Shown here: in pieces, positions 53,270-62,256 of the stretch | How the letters are laid out: the number at the start of each line of letters is the position of its first letter | Numbering within the stretch: position 1 is the first letter of the stretch | Assembly (NCBI RefSeq): GCF_000380085.1 | Contig: NZ_KB904556.1 | Span: 1-64,000, forward strand | DNA from: Streptococcus merionis DSM 19192 | GTDB lineage: Bacteria; Bacillota; Bacilli; Lactobacillales; Streptococcaceae | Length of the DNA: 64,000 bases | Reading direction: 5' to 3' | Made by a program: the position numbers and the translations under genes | The notes under the pieces: generated by a model | What the model saw: only the letters and a program-made list of their open reading frames with translations | Told to the model about the DNA's origin: nothing | The model's database searches: none

Positions 53270-54250
53270 TTATTTTGATTGCGTTTTTTTGCGGCTATCA
53301 GCAGGTTTGCAACCGTAAGTTTCTTGATATTTTTGGTAGAAGAAAGTACGGTTGGAAAAACCTGTCATCTGAGCGATTTCTTGAATCGGAAGCTCTGTTG
53401 AAGTGATGAGGAGCTTAGCATGGGAGAGGCGTTTTTGGTGAAGCAGTTGGGTGAAAGTCTGGCCACTGCGTGTTTTGACGAGATTGCTGAGATAGTTTTT
53501 GTTAAAATTCAGTTTGTCAGCAGCCTGAGCGAGGGTCAGGGTTGCAAATTCTTGTTCAATCAAGTCTAACAGTTTAGCGTAAGGATCGTTTGACTTGGCG
53601 AGGATGGCTTCTTGGTTGACTTGGGAGAGTGTGCGTGCCAAATGATACATGAGGATGGAGAGGTAGTGTTCAATCATCTTATCAGAAAAGTCATTTGGAA
53701 AAAAGTATTCAGTCAAGAGCTGATGAAGGACAGGCAGGACAGCACCTGTCTTTTCTTTGGGAAAAATAGCGAAATTAGCCTGTTGCCTGTGGTCTAAGGT
53801 CGCGTTTAGAAGCAGGTTGTAGATCACGCTGTTGTGGCTTTGGAGTTGATTGAGCCAGTCAAGCGAGATGTCTTTATTGCGAAAGAGAATATTGATGAGG
53901 ATATCTTCTTCGCCCAAAGCCTGAATCGACTGGGTACTCTCACTATCCATGAGAATAATATCTCCTGCTTGAAAATGATAGTCGTGGCCATTGATAGTCT
54001 GCCGACATTCTCCATGATAGACGTAATTGATCTCTAAAAATTGGTGAGAGTGGGTCGGGTAAGCAGCAAAACGGCTGTGCTTGCTAATGTAGACGTCCTT
54101 ATTATTGCCAAAGATTTGCTGGCTGATCACAGGAATCTGGCTTCCTGAGTAGGTTTTGAGCTCTGGAAAATCAGCGATGAAGTCGTGCTTTTGAAGCTGG
54201 GCGCGCTCGTGTTCGGTATGGGCAAAGAGAAGTTGGTCGAGGTTGTTCAT
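53270..54250 (-). CDS. AraC family regulator of the rhamnose locus
   Basis: A 326-residue regulator: N-terminal cupin with FAAYPTHSHQFLEINYVYHG and a C-terminal AraC domain (TLAQAADKLNFNKNYLSNLV, then QEIAQMTGFSNRTFFYQKY). It is divergent from rhaB, the usual place of a RhaR/RhaS-type activator responding to L-rhamnose. The ligand is inferred from the neighbours. It ends in a strong terminator. Confidence 0.9.
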   Translation of the reverse strand: MNNLDQLLFAHTEHERAQLQKHDFIADFPELKTYSGSQIPVISQQIFGNNKDVYISKHSRFAAYPTHSHQFLEINYVYHGECRQTINGHDYHFQAGDIILMDSESTQSIQALGEEDILINILFRNKDISLDWLNQLQSHNSVIYNLLLNATLDHRQQANFAIFPKEKTGAVLPVLHQLLTEYFFPNDFSDKMIEHYLSILMYHLARTLSQVNQEAILAKSNDPYAKLLDLIEQEFATLTLAQAADKLNFNKNYLSNLVKTRSGQTFTQLLHQKRLSHAKLLITSTELPIQEIAQMTGFSNRTFFYQKYQETYGCKPADSRKKTQSK

Positions 54251-54459
54251 GAAATCTCCTATGGGTCAATGAATGACAATTAGGCCGCTTTTGACTAATT
54301 ATCTGGCAGTCTTTGTTGAAACAAAAATGTGCTATTTGGGTGCAACTGAGTCTAGAATCCTTTGTGGGACAGCTTTATTTTTAACACCTGTAAATTTGAT
54401 ACAATCTTAACGTATATTAGACATTGTACCATAATATTAAAAGTAGTTAAATAGAAGTG

Positions 54460-54473
54460 TAAAAACGATTACA
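54460..54473 (+). promoter_or_regulatory. cre-like site upstream of rhaB
   Basis: TAAAAACGATTACA fits the CcpA consensus TGNAANCGNTTNCA except for the second base. It lies 22 bases before the rhaB start. Confidence 0.7.
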
Positions 54474-54494
54474 AAAAAATAGGGGAGGTGGCAG

Positions 54495-55943
54495 ATGACC
54501 TATCATGTGGCAGTGGATATTGGCGCATCAAGCGGACGCGTGATTTTAGCTCGGCTAGATGATGCCAAAAAACTAGATTTACAGGAAGTGCACCGCTTCA
54601 AAAATGAAATGACCTTTGTTGATGGGCATTACCGCTGGGATATTGACTACCTCTTTGAGGAAATTTTGCTAGGCCTTGTCAAGGTCAAGGCAGCTGGCGT
54701 TGACAATTGCACGTTAGGGATTGATACTTGGGCGGTGGATTACTGTTTGCTAGATAAGTCGGGGAACCTCTTAGCCCAGCCGGTTGCTTACCGAGACGCG
54801 CGAACAGACGGTGTCATGGAAGAGTTCTTTGAGGCAGTTCCAGCCGAAACCGTCTATGCCAAGACGGGGATTCAGTTTCTCAAGTTTAACACTCTTTATC
54901 AGCTCTTTCGTGAGAATCGTGAGTTGCTAGAGAGAACAGACCAGATTTTGATGGTGCCAGATTATCTAGCTTACCGTTTGACTGGTGTGAAAACACTTGA
55001 AGTAACTAATGCGTCAACAACCCAGTTTTTGGAGGTTAACTCAGCTGATTTGGATGAAGACTTGCTTGCGGCAATTGGCATTTCTCGTGAGAAGTTCCCA
55101 GCAGTGATTCAAGCGGGGCAGGTCATTGGTGACTTGCTAGACGAACTTCAAACGTCCTATGATTTGCCAGAGTGTCAGGTCATTGCGGTGGCAACCCACG
55201 ATACCGCTTCAGCGGTTGTAGGAGTACCGTCAACAGCAGAGCAGCCTGCCTATATCTCAAGCGGTACCTGGTCGCTCATTGGCGTGGAAAATCGTCTTCC
55301 TATTGCAACATCAAGTGCTTTTGAGGAAAATTACACCAATGAACGCGGGGCTTATGGGACTTATCGATTCTTAAAAAACATCACGGGTATGTGGGCAGTA
55401 CAGGAAATTGCGCGGATGCTGGATTACAAATATAGCTATGCTGAAATGGCTCAAGAAGCCTACAAGGTCGAGCCGTATCTTCAGTATGTCAATCTCAACG
55501 ATGACCGTTTTACAAAGCCTGATGATATGATTGCTGAGATCCAGTCAGTCTGTCGTGAGATGGGGCAAATCGTGCCCAAGACGGTCGGCGAGTTGACCAT
55601 GTGTGTCTATTCCAATCTAGCGTTGCTCTACGCTCATGAGTGTAAGGTTATGCAGGAATTAACTGGAAAAACACTTGAAGCTCTTCATATCGTGGGCGGC
55701 GGCTCCAATGTCAAATTGCTCAACCAGTTGACAGCAGATGTGATCGGAAAGCCAGTCATCGCAGGTCCTGGCGAAGCTACGGCTATCGGAAATCTGATGG
55801 TACAGCTCATTGCTAAAGGAGTGTTTGAGGATTTAAAAGCAGCGCGAGCTTGGTTGCAAAAACAGTTCGATTATGACCGTTATGAACCTCAAGATATAGC
55901 TGCGCGTGAGCATCTAGCTGCATTTCAGGAAAAAACAGTTTAA
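54495..55943 (+). CDS. rhaB: Rhamnulokinase
   Basis: A 482-residue FGGY-family kinase that phosphorylates L-rhamnulose at C1. Seen: VAVDIGASSGRVILARLD, IDTWAVDYCLLDKSG, AYRDARTDGVM, ATHDTASAVVGVPST, YISSGTWSLIGVE and the C-terminal LHIVGGGSNVKLLNQLTA. AGGGGAGGTGGCAG ribosome site. First gene of rhaB-rhaA-rhaD. Confidence 0.96.
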   Translation: MTYHVAVDIGASSGRVILARLDDAKKLDLQEVHRFKNEMTFVDGHYRWDIDYLFEEILLGLVKVKAAGVDNCTLGIDTWAVDYCLLDKSGNLLAQPVAYRDARTDGVMEEFFEAVPAETVYAKTGIQFLKFNTLYQLFRENRELLERTDQILMVPDYLAYRLTGVKTLEVTNASTTQFLEVNSADLDEDLLAAIGISREKFPAVIQAGQVIGDLLDELQTSYDLPECQVIAVATHDTASAVVGVPSTAEQPAYISSGTWSLIGVENRLPIATSSAFEENYTNERGAYGTYRFLKNITGMWAVQEIARMLDYKYSYAEMAQEAYKVEPYLQYVNLNDDRFTKPDDMIAEIQSVCREMGQIVPKTVGELTMCVYSNLALLYAHECKVMQELTGKTLEALHIVGGGSNVKLLNQLTADVIGKPVIAGPGEATAIGNLMVQLIAKGVFEDLKAARAWLQKQFDYDRYEPQDIAAREHLAAFQEKTV

Positions 55944-55964
55944 TGAAAGGAAAGGATTCTATTT

Positions 55965-57221
55965 ATGACAACTATCACAGAGCGCTACGAATTAGCCAAA
56001 GCAAAATATGCAGAAATCGGTGTCGATACTGAGGCTGCCTTGCAAAAACTGCAGCAGGTGAAGATTTCCATGCACTGCTGGCAAGGGGACGATGTGAAAG
56101 GCTTCTTGACACCGGACGGCGAATTGACTGGTGGAATCATGTCAACTGGAAATTACCCTGGTGCGGCTCATACACCTGCCCAACTGCGGGCAGACTTGGA
56201 GAAAGCTTACTCGCTGATTCCTGGTAAGCACAAGCTCAATCTTCATGCTATTTATCTGGACACGGATGAGGCTGTTGACCTTGACCAGATTGAGCCGAAA
56301 CACTTTGAAAAATGGGTGACTTGGGCTAAGGAACAAGGGCTCGGTTTGGACTTTAATCCAACTTTCTTTTCGCATCCGATGATGAAAGATGGCTTCACAC
56401 TTTCTCACCCTGATAAGGCTGTTCGTGATTATTGGATTGAGCACGGAAAACGTAGCCGTAAGATTGCGGAGTACTTCGGTAAGGAACTTGGCGAGACTTG
56501 CTATACTAATTTTTGGGTGCCAGATGGCTTCAAGGATAATCCAATTGACCGTCTGTCACCTCGTAAACGCTTGATGGAATCCCTAGATGAGATTTTTGCA
56601 GAGGAAATTGACGAACAGTACAATGTGGATACAGTGGAAAGTAAACTTTTTGGCCTTGGTGCAGAAGCTTATACGGTTGGTTCGCATGAGTTTTACATGG
56701 GCTACGGATTGACGCGCAATAAGGCGATTTTGTTAGATGCAGGGCATTTCCATCCGACAGAAGTGATTTCGAATAAACTGTCCTCCCTCGCACTCTTTAG
56801 TAAGAAAAATCTCATGCTCCATGTCTCTCGTCCCGTTCGCTGGGATTCTGATCATGTCGTGATTATGGATGACGAGTTGCAAGACATTGCCAAGGAGCTT
56901 GTTCGCAACGACCTTCTTGAGAAGACAGCGATTGGTTTGGATTTCTTTGATGCGACCATCAATCGTGTAGCAGCTTGGGTCATCGGTACGCGCAATACGC
57001 AAAAGGCTCTACTTAAAGCCATGCTCGAGCCAACTGATCAGCTCAAAGAAATGGAAAACAGCTTTGATTTCACCAGCCGTTTGGCCTACACGGAAGAGCT
57101 TAAAGACTTCCCATATGGTGACGTGTGGAACTATTTCTGTGAGCAAAACGGTGTTCCTGTCGGTTTAGACTGGCTCAAAGAAGTTCGTGCTTATGAAGAA
57201 AACGTATTGACTGAGCGTTAA
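55965..57221 (+). CDS. rhaA: L-rhamnose isomerase
   Basis: A 418-residue TIM-barrel isomerase converting L-rhamnose to L-rhamnulose. Seen: [73 protein letters not shown] and [17 protein letters not shown], which together carry the metal ligands. Length matches E. coli RhaA (419). It starts 21 bases after rhaB with GAAAGGAAAGG upstream. Confidence 0.97.
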   Translation: MTTITERYELAKAKYAEIGVDTEAALQKLQQVKISMHCWQGDDVKGFLTPDGELTGGIMSTGNYPGAAHTPAQLRADLEKAYSLIPGKHKLNLHAIYLDTDEAVDLDQIEPKHFEKWVTWAKEQGLGLDFNPTFFSHPMMKDGFTLSHPDKAVRDYWIEHGKRSRKIAEYFGKELGETCYTNFWVPDGFKDNPIDRLSPRKRLMESLDEIFAEEIDEQYNVDTVESKLFGLGAEAYTVGSHEFYMGYGLTRNKAILLDAGHFHPTEVISNKLSSLALFSKKNLMLHVSRPVRWDSDHVVIMDDELQDIAKELVRNDLLEKTAIGLDFFDATINRVAAWVIGTRNTQKALLKAMLEPTDQLKEMENSFDFTSRLAYTEELKDFPYGDVWNYFCEQNGVPVGLDWLKEVRAYEENVLTER

Positions 57222-57289
57222 TACTTTTCACAAACGATTATTCACAAAAAAGTATAGCAAGCAAGGTTTTACAAAGAATAAAGGAAAAA

Positions 57290-58114
57290 ATGATGACAAA
57301 ATTTGTTGATTCAGCCATTGTGCAAAAGATGTGTGAAGTGACCCGTCAGTCATATGAGCGCTACTGGGATGAGCGTAATGGTGGCAATGTCTCTGTCCGT
57401 GTGCTGGACGAAGAGGTTGCAGGCTACGAGGACAATACAGCAGTTATTCGTAGTTTTGAGCTGGGCTTTGATGCCAGTGCTATCGCGGGTTATTACTATT
57501 TGACCACAGGAACAGGGCGTTACTTTCGTAATGTGTTCAACCAGCCGACTCTTGACCTTGGCTTGGTGCGTATCTCTGAGGATGGTCGGTCTGCGGACTT
57601 GCTTTGGGGCTTTGAAGATGGTGGCAAACCAACTTCTGAATTTCCGAGTCATCTCATGAGCCATATCGAGCGTCTCAAGGTCAATCCTGACCAGCGCGTG
57701 GTTTTTCATTGTCACCCGACAAATGTGATCGCTCTGACTTTCACGCAGGAGTTAGATGAGCGCCATTTATCTCGTTTGCTTTGGAAAATGCAGGCCGAGT
57801 CTCTCGTTGTTTTCCCAGAAGGTGTCGGTGTGATTCCTTACATGACACCAGGAACGACTGAAATTGGGGCGGCAACCGCAGCAAAAATGGGTGAATATCA
57901 AGCTGTGATTTGGCCACACCATGGACTATTTGCATCAGGTGTGTCACTGGATGAGACTTATGGTTTAGTTGAAGTTATTGAAAAAGCAGCCATGATTTTC
58001 TCACAAGTTAGCGCCCAAGGAGGTGTTATCAAGCAGGACATTACTGATCATCAGTTACAAGAATTAGCGGATGCTTTCGGTGTGACACCGCATCCGGGTT
58101 TCTTGGAGGTTTAA
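57290..58114 (+). CDS. rhaD: Rhamnulose-1-phosphate aldolase
   Basis: A 274-residue class II aldolase that splits L-rhamnulose 1-phosphate into DHAP and L-lactaldehyde. Seen: ERNGGNVSVRV, TTGTGRYFRNV, FHCHPTNVIALTF (zinc histidines), FPEGVGVIPYMTPGT and WPHHGLFASG. AAGGAAAAA precedes the start; the second ATG, one codon later, is equally possible. A perfect 11-bp hairpin (58112-58136) begins at the stop codon. Confidence 0.96.
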   Translation: MMTKFVDSAIVQKMCEVTRQSYERYWDERNGGNVSVRVLDEEVAGYEDNTAVIRSFELGFDASAIAGYYYLTTGTGRYFRNVFNQPTLDLGLVRISEDGRSADLLWGFEDGGKPTSEFPSHLMSHIERLKVNPDQRVVFHCHPTNVIALTFTQELDERHLSRLLWKMQAESLVVFPEGVGVIPYMTPGTTEIGAATAAKMGEYQAVIWPHHGLFASGVSLDETYGLVEVIEKAAMIFSQVSAQGGVIKQDITDHQLQELADAFGVTPHPGFLEV

Positions 58115-58136
58115 ACTTGCGACTATCGCAAGTTTA
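58112..58136 (+). terminator. Hairpin at the end of rhaD
   Basis: TAAACTTGCGA-CTA-TCGCAAGTTTA is a perfect 11-bp stem with a 3-base loop overlapping the rhaD stop. There is no T run on the plus strand, so it may stabilise the 3' end or end transcription only weakly. Confidence 0.55.
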
Positions 58137-58215
58137 AAAATAGAATTTCAAGTGAAAAAGATAACAAAAATCAACATATCAATTGATTGCTTAGGAAAAA
58201 TGATTTAAATTTTTA

Positions 58216-58229
58216 TAAAAACGTTTACA
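58216..58229 (+). promoter_or_regulatory. cre-like site upstream of fucO
   Basis: TAAAAACGTTTACA fits the CcpA consensus except for the second base. It lies about 88 bases before the fucO start. Confidence 0.7.
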
Positions 58230-58316
58230 TAAAGACCGTTCTAAAAGGATAGGTAACATTTGAAAGTTTTTTACACTTTTTCACGGTCTCATATTTTAAT
58301 AAAGGAGAAAACTATT

Positions 58317-59467
58317 ATGTCAGTGTTTTATGTACCGACAGTTAACCTCATTGGTAAAGGGGTTATTAATGAATTTGGCGATCACGTCAAGGAATTGGGC
58401 TTTAAAAAGGCTCTCTTGGTGACAGATCACTTCATCGCTTCGAGCGAATTTTGCCAAAAGTAACAGCACCGTTGGATGCCGCAGGTATCAGCTATGTGGT
58501 CTTTGAAGATGTGGATCCCAATCCATCTTGTAAAAATGTTTATGATGGCCTAGCTGTCCTCAAGGAAAATAACTGTGACTTTATCTTATCTGTTGGTGGA
58601 GGCTCACCACAGGACGCGGCTAGCTGTATTTCCATCATGGCAACAAATGGTGGCACTCCGCAGGATTATGAAGGCCTGCATAAGTCTAAGGAAAAGGGCC
58701 TACCAGTGGTCGCGATTAACACAACTGCTGGTACTTCAGCAGAAATCACTATCAACTACGTGATTACGGACGAAGAGCGCAAGGTTAAGATGGTCATGGT
58801 GGATAAAAATAGTTTGGCTATCATGTCGGTTAACGACCCCGAACTCATGCTCTCTAAGCCAGCAGATTTGACCGCTGCGACGGGTATGGATGCTTTGACG
58901 CACGCCATTGAAGCGCTGGTTACGCCTGGGGCTTATGGTGTGACCAAGAAACTCTCTATCGGTGCCATTGAGTTAATCAAGGAATTCTTGCCTCGTGCGG
59001 TAGCAAATGGCCAAGACATTGAGGCTCGTGAAGCTATGGTCAATGCCATTTTCCTTGGTGGTATGGCCTTTAACAATGCAGGTCTCGGCTATGTTCACTC
59101 TATGGCTCATCAGCTAGGAGCGGTCTACCATCTCCCTCATGGTGTTTGCTGCGCCATGCTTTTGCCGATCATTGAGCGCGAAAATGCTAAGCGCGTCCCA
59201 GCAGCTTTCCGCGATGTCGCTAAAGCCCTAGGCCTTGTCACTGACGGTAAGTCTGATGAAGCGTGTGCCGACTATGCCATCGCTGAGATTGAAAAACTCT
59301 CTGCGGCTGTTGGGATTCCTAAGAAGTTGACAGAACTAGATATCAAGGAAGAAGACTTTGACTTCGAATACTTGTCTCAGAACGCCTTGATTGATGCTTG
59401 TGCACCAGGCAATCCCTTTATGCCAACTCTTGATGAGACCATTGCTTTTTACAAGGAATTGTTTTAA
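58317..59467 (+). pseudogene. fucO: Lactaldehyde reductase (1,2-propanediol oxidoreductase), frameshifted
   Basis: An iron-dependent alcohol dehydrogenase of the FucO type, which reduces L-lactaldehyde to 1,2-propanediol with NADH. The frame opens at 58317 behind AAAGGAGAAAACTATT with MSVFYVPTVNLIGKGVINE and ends in TAA at 58461-58463 after ASSEFCQK. The rest (VTAPLDAAG onward, GGGSPQDAAS, TTAGTSAEIT, the metal histidines in HSMAHQLGAVYHLPHG) continues in another frame to 59467. The span of 1151 bases is one short of 384 codons, exactly the family length, so one base is missing near 58447-58455. Either the gene is inactive, the base is a sequencing error, or expression needs slippage. Confidence 0.88.
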
Positions 59468-59477
59468 AACGCGTGTC

Positions 59478-59512
59478 CCTCTCTACCAATATTAAGGTAG
59501 GGAGGTTTTTCA
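59478..59512 (+). terminator. Terminator after fucO
   Basis: CCTCTCTACC (59478-59487) pairs with GGTAGGGAGG (59496-59505) with one G-U pair and is followed by five T. Confidence 0.88.
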
Positions 59513-59578
59513 GAACCTGTGATTTGGATAGTTAGAACCTGTGATTTAACACTTGCTGTTTTATTGAAAAGGTTTACA
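59512..59578 (+). promoter_or_regulatory. Direct repeats and cre-like site upstream of the first esterase
   Basis: AGAACCTGTGATTT occurs at 59512-59525 and again at 59534-59547, 22 bases apart, the two-turn spacing typical of AraC-family half-sites. A cre-like TGAAAAGGTTTACA (one mismatch to the consensus) follows at 59565-59578. Confidence 0.5.
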
Positions 59579-59613
59579 ATGTAAATGAAAAATAACAGAA
59601 CGGAGATGTCTTT

Positions 59614-60543
59614 ATGAAAGTTGATAAAGTGAGGTTATATCCTGACCGTGATGATGTAACTCTAACGATCTATATCTTGGACGATTCGCCTGAGCTGCTT
59701 AATGGTCAAAAGCGACCAGCTATTTTGATTTGTCCAGGCGGTGCCTATCTGACATGCTCGGATAGAGAAGCAGAGCCGATCGCTTTACAATTTAATGCCC
59801 AAGGCTACCATGCTTTTGTCCTACGTTATTCGGTCTTTAATATGCCTTTTGAGCAATTGATGAATCCTAAGGCGGAGCTCGAAAAAAATGAGAATAGTCT
59901 CTATCCTGCTCAGATTCGTGACCTTGGAGCTGCTATGCTCTATATTCGTGAGTATGCGAAGGAGTGGTTTGTTGATGTAGACAGGATTGCCCTCTGTGGA
60001 TTTTCTGCGGGTGGAAACAATGTCCTGACATATGCGGTGCATTATGATAAATCAGTTTTGACAGATTATCTTGGCGCCACTCCTGAGCAATTACGACCTG
60101 CTGCAGTGATTGCCGGTTATCCAATTACTGATTATTTGTATATGAAGGATACTACTTATAGCCCAATGGAGAAGAAGCTATTTGATGTGTCGAATCTGGC
60201 GCTATTTGGAACACAAAATCCGACGGATAATCAGCGATTACAGCTGAGTCCAGCGCGTTTAGTTACCGATCAAGTTCCGCCAGTCTTTATCTGGGCAACA
60301 GCAGCAGATAAATTAGTCCCTGTTGGTCACACGACACGCATGACCACAGCTTTAGCAGATGCAGGTGTTCCATTTGAAAGTCATATCTTTGAAGAGGGCC
60401 AGCATGGTCTAAGTACCGCCAAACAAGTTTCGTCTGGTAATCAAACTGAAATCCGTCCAGATGTTGCTGAGTGGCTTGGCCTTGCAGAAACTTGGTTGGA
60501 GAAACGCTTCCGATTGACCTTGCCTGAAAAGGGACTTTGGTAA
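59614..60543 (+). CDS. Alpha/beta hydrolase, BD-FAE/acetyl esterase type
   Basis: A 309-residue serine hydrolase. The oxyanion motif is ICPGGAYLTCSDREAEP, the nucleophile Ser131 is in LCGFSAGGNN, and the late DK(L)VPVGHT and EEGQHGLS hold the acid and histidine. It has no signal peptide, so it acts in the cytoplasm. Relatives remove acetyl or feruloyl groups from sugars. It follows fucO with its own control region, and a related protein is coded at 63.1 kb. A role in deacylating imported rhamnose-containing sugars is inference. Confidence 0.88.
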   Translation: MKVDKVRLYPDRDDVTLTIYILDDSPELLNGQKRPAILICPGGAYLTCSDREAEPIALQFNAQGYHAFVLRYSVFNMPFEQLMNPKAELEKNENSLYPAQIRDLGAAMLYIREYAKEWFVDVDRIALCGFSAGGNNVLTYAVHYDKSVLTDYLGATPEQLRPAAVIAGYPITDYLYMKDTTYSPMEKKLFDVSNLALFGTQNPTDNQRLQLSPARLVTDQVPPVFIWATAADKLVPVGHTTRMTTALADAGVPFESHIFEEGQHGLSTAKQVSSGNQTEIRPDVAEWLGLAETWLEKRFRLTLPEKGLW

Positions 60544-60562
60544 ACAATTGATATTACTGAGG

Positions 60563-60597
60563 AAACGAAGAGAGCTATAGCTGGTCTCTTCGTTTTT
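60563..60597 (+). terminator. Terminator after the first esterase
   Basis: AAACGAAGAGA (60563-60573) pairs perfectly with TCTCTTCGTTT (60585-60595), followed by TT. Confidence 0.88.
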
Positions 60598-60752
60598 ACT
60601 CTATAAAATTACCTTATGATTGCTTAGCCAGAGTTCGAACAAGTATTATTTGGAGTTATAAATTCTCATACTGGCACTTTCTATCTAGTAATTTGTCTTT
60701 TTTTAACCGAAATCTACGAAATGACCACAAAAGATAATTTATTTAGATATAG

Positions 60753-60766
60753 TGTAATCGTTGTCA
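60753..60766 (+). promoter_or_regulatory. cre-like site upstream of the GPH transporter gene
   Basis: TGTAATCGTTGTCA fits the CcpA consensus except at one position. It lies about 47 bases before the start codon, near a TATAGT-like -10. Confidence 0.6.
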
Positions 60767-60812
60767 TTAGGATAAACTAAGAAGGTAAATAAAACACAAA
60801 GGAGTTTATTCA

Positions 60813-62201
60813 ATGGAAAATAAACAACCTCAAGAAAAGATGGACTGGAAATTTGCCTTTTTCCATGCAACATCAGTTAATGGTACGGCTATGATGATTG
60901 CTGCTATTATTGCAAGTTATATTAGTGTCCATTTGACTGATACAGTGGGAATCGCACCGACAGCAGTATCGCTCTTGATGCTGATTGCAACTGTTTGGGA
61001 TGCGTTCAATGATCCGATGATGGGAATTATTGCAGATCGTACCAAATCACGTTGGGGTCGTTATCGTCCTTATTTCGTTCCAGCACCTATTTTATTGACA
61101 CTTTTTGCAGTTCTTTTATGGCAACATCCGACTTTTGGTAGTAACGGTAATTGGTGGTACTTCCTACTTGTTTATATTGGATACCAAATGACGGTGACCA
61201 TGTACACGATGCCACAAATGTCAGTTCTCCCAGCCCATGTTAAAGATGATACGCTTCGTAATAAAATCATTACGTATGGTGCAGGAAGTACAGCTATTAT
61301 GTTTACGATTGGCTCATCTTATGCTAACTCTATTAAGAACTTCTTAGGCAATCTTTTTGGTGTTGAAAATGGCTGGACACCACTCATGCTTATCTTGGGC
61401 GCTTTTGCCTGTGTTTCTTTCTGGGGTCTCTTTGCTACAGCTAAAGAAAAATATATTGAACCACTACCAGATCGTCCATTGACTGAAGATTTGAAGCGTA
61501 TTCTCAAACACAAAGAACTCTTGCCATTCATTATTATTTGGGCTATGGCTTCGCTTGGCTACGGTTTTATGTTTGCGACATCTGTATATTATGTTTTATA
61601 TTACTTGGCGCGTCCTGACTTGATTGAGACTTACATGCTTGTCGTTTCAATGGGAGCTTTAGTGTCAATGACAGTCCTTATGCCTATCTTCCTACGTGTC
61701 TTTAAAACAGGTCAACGTGCCTTAACAGCGTCAGTTGTAGGATCTTCAATTTGTTATCTCATTCTCTTTTTCTTCGGTAGTAGTAACTTTGTTTTTCTCT
61801 GTGTGCTTACTTTTATCGCAACAGCTTTAGCTTCTATGCAAAATGCCTTGGTGAACGTTTTGGTTAATGATGCGATTGACTACATTCAGTTCACAGAAGG
61901 TATCTCAGCTAATGGTGTCATTTCATCTATCAAGGGCTTTGCTCAAAAACTTGGCAATACGGGTTCTAGTTCAATTCCGCTTTTTGTCCTCGGTCTGGTT
62001 GGCTATGTGGCTGGTGCTGTAGGTCAACAAAATGACGCGACAATGTTTGTTTTAAACTTCATGCGCTTTGGCGCCCCAATCTTGACAGGTCTTATCATGC
62101 TCTTCTGTCTTCGTTTCAACCCTGTTGAAAAACATTATGAAGATATTGCTTTGATGAAATCAATGATTCGTGACCATTCGGAAGAAAATAATACAAACTA
62201 A
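60813..62201 (+). CDS. GPH-family (MelB/XynB-type) sugar:cation symporter
   Basis: A 462-residue transporter with about 12 membrane segments. The family signature is NDPMMGIIADRTKSRWGRYRPY split over residues 67-88, and FTEGISANGVISSIKGFAQK near the C-terminus. GPH symporters import glycosides and oligosaccharides with H+ or Na+. ACAAAGGAGTTTATTC ribosome site. It heads a unit with the metallohydrolase and second esterase genes. Rhamnose or a rhamnoside is the likely cargo from context only. Confidence 0.92.
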   Translation: MENKQPQEKMDWKFAFFHATSVNGTAMMIAAIIASYISVHLTDTVGIAPTAVSLLMLIATVWDAFNDPMMGIIADRTKSRWGRYRPYFVPAPILLTLFAVLLWQHPTFGSNGNWWYFLLVYIGYQMTVTMYTMPQMSVLPAHVKDDTLRNKIITYGAGSTAIMFTIGSSYANSIKNFLGNLFGVENGWTPLMLILGAFACVSFWGLFATAKEKYIEPLPDRPLTEDLKRILKHKELLPFIIIWAMASLGYGFMFATSVYYVLYYLARPDLIETYMLVVSMGALVSMTVLMPIFLRVFKTGQRALTASVVGSSICYLILFFFGSSNFVFLCVLTFIATALASMQNALVNVLVNDAIDYIQFTEGISANGVISSIKGFAQKLGNTGSSSIPLFVLGLVGYVAGAVGQQNDATMFVLNFMRFGAPILTGLIMLFCLRFNPVEKHYEDIALMKSMIRDHSEENNTN

Positions 62202-62256
62202 TTTGAATAAAGGAGAGGGTGGACTGCGATAGTCTGCCTTTTCTATGGAGGACGCT

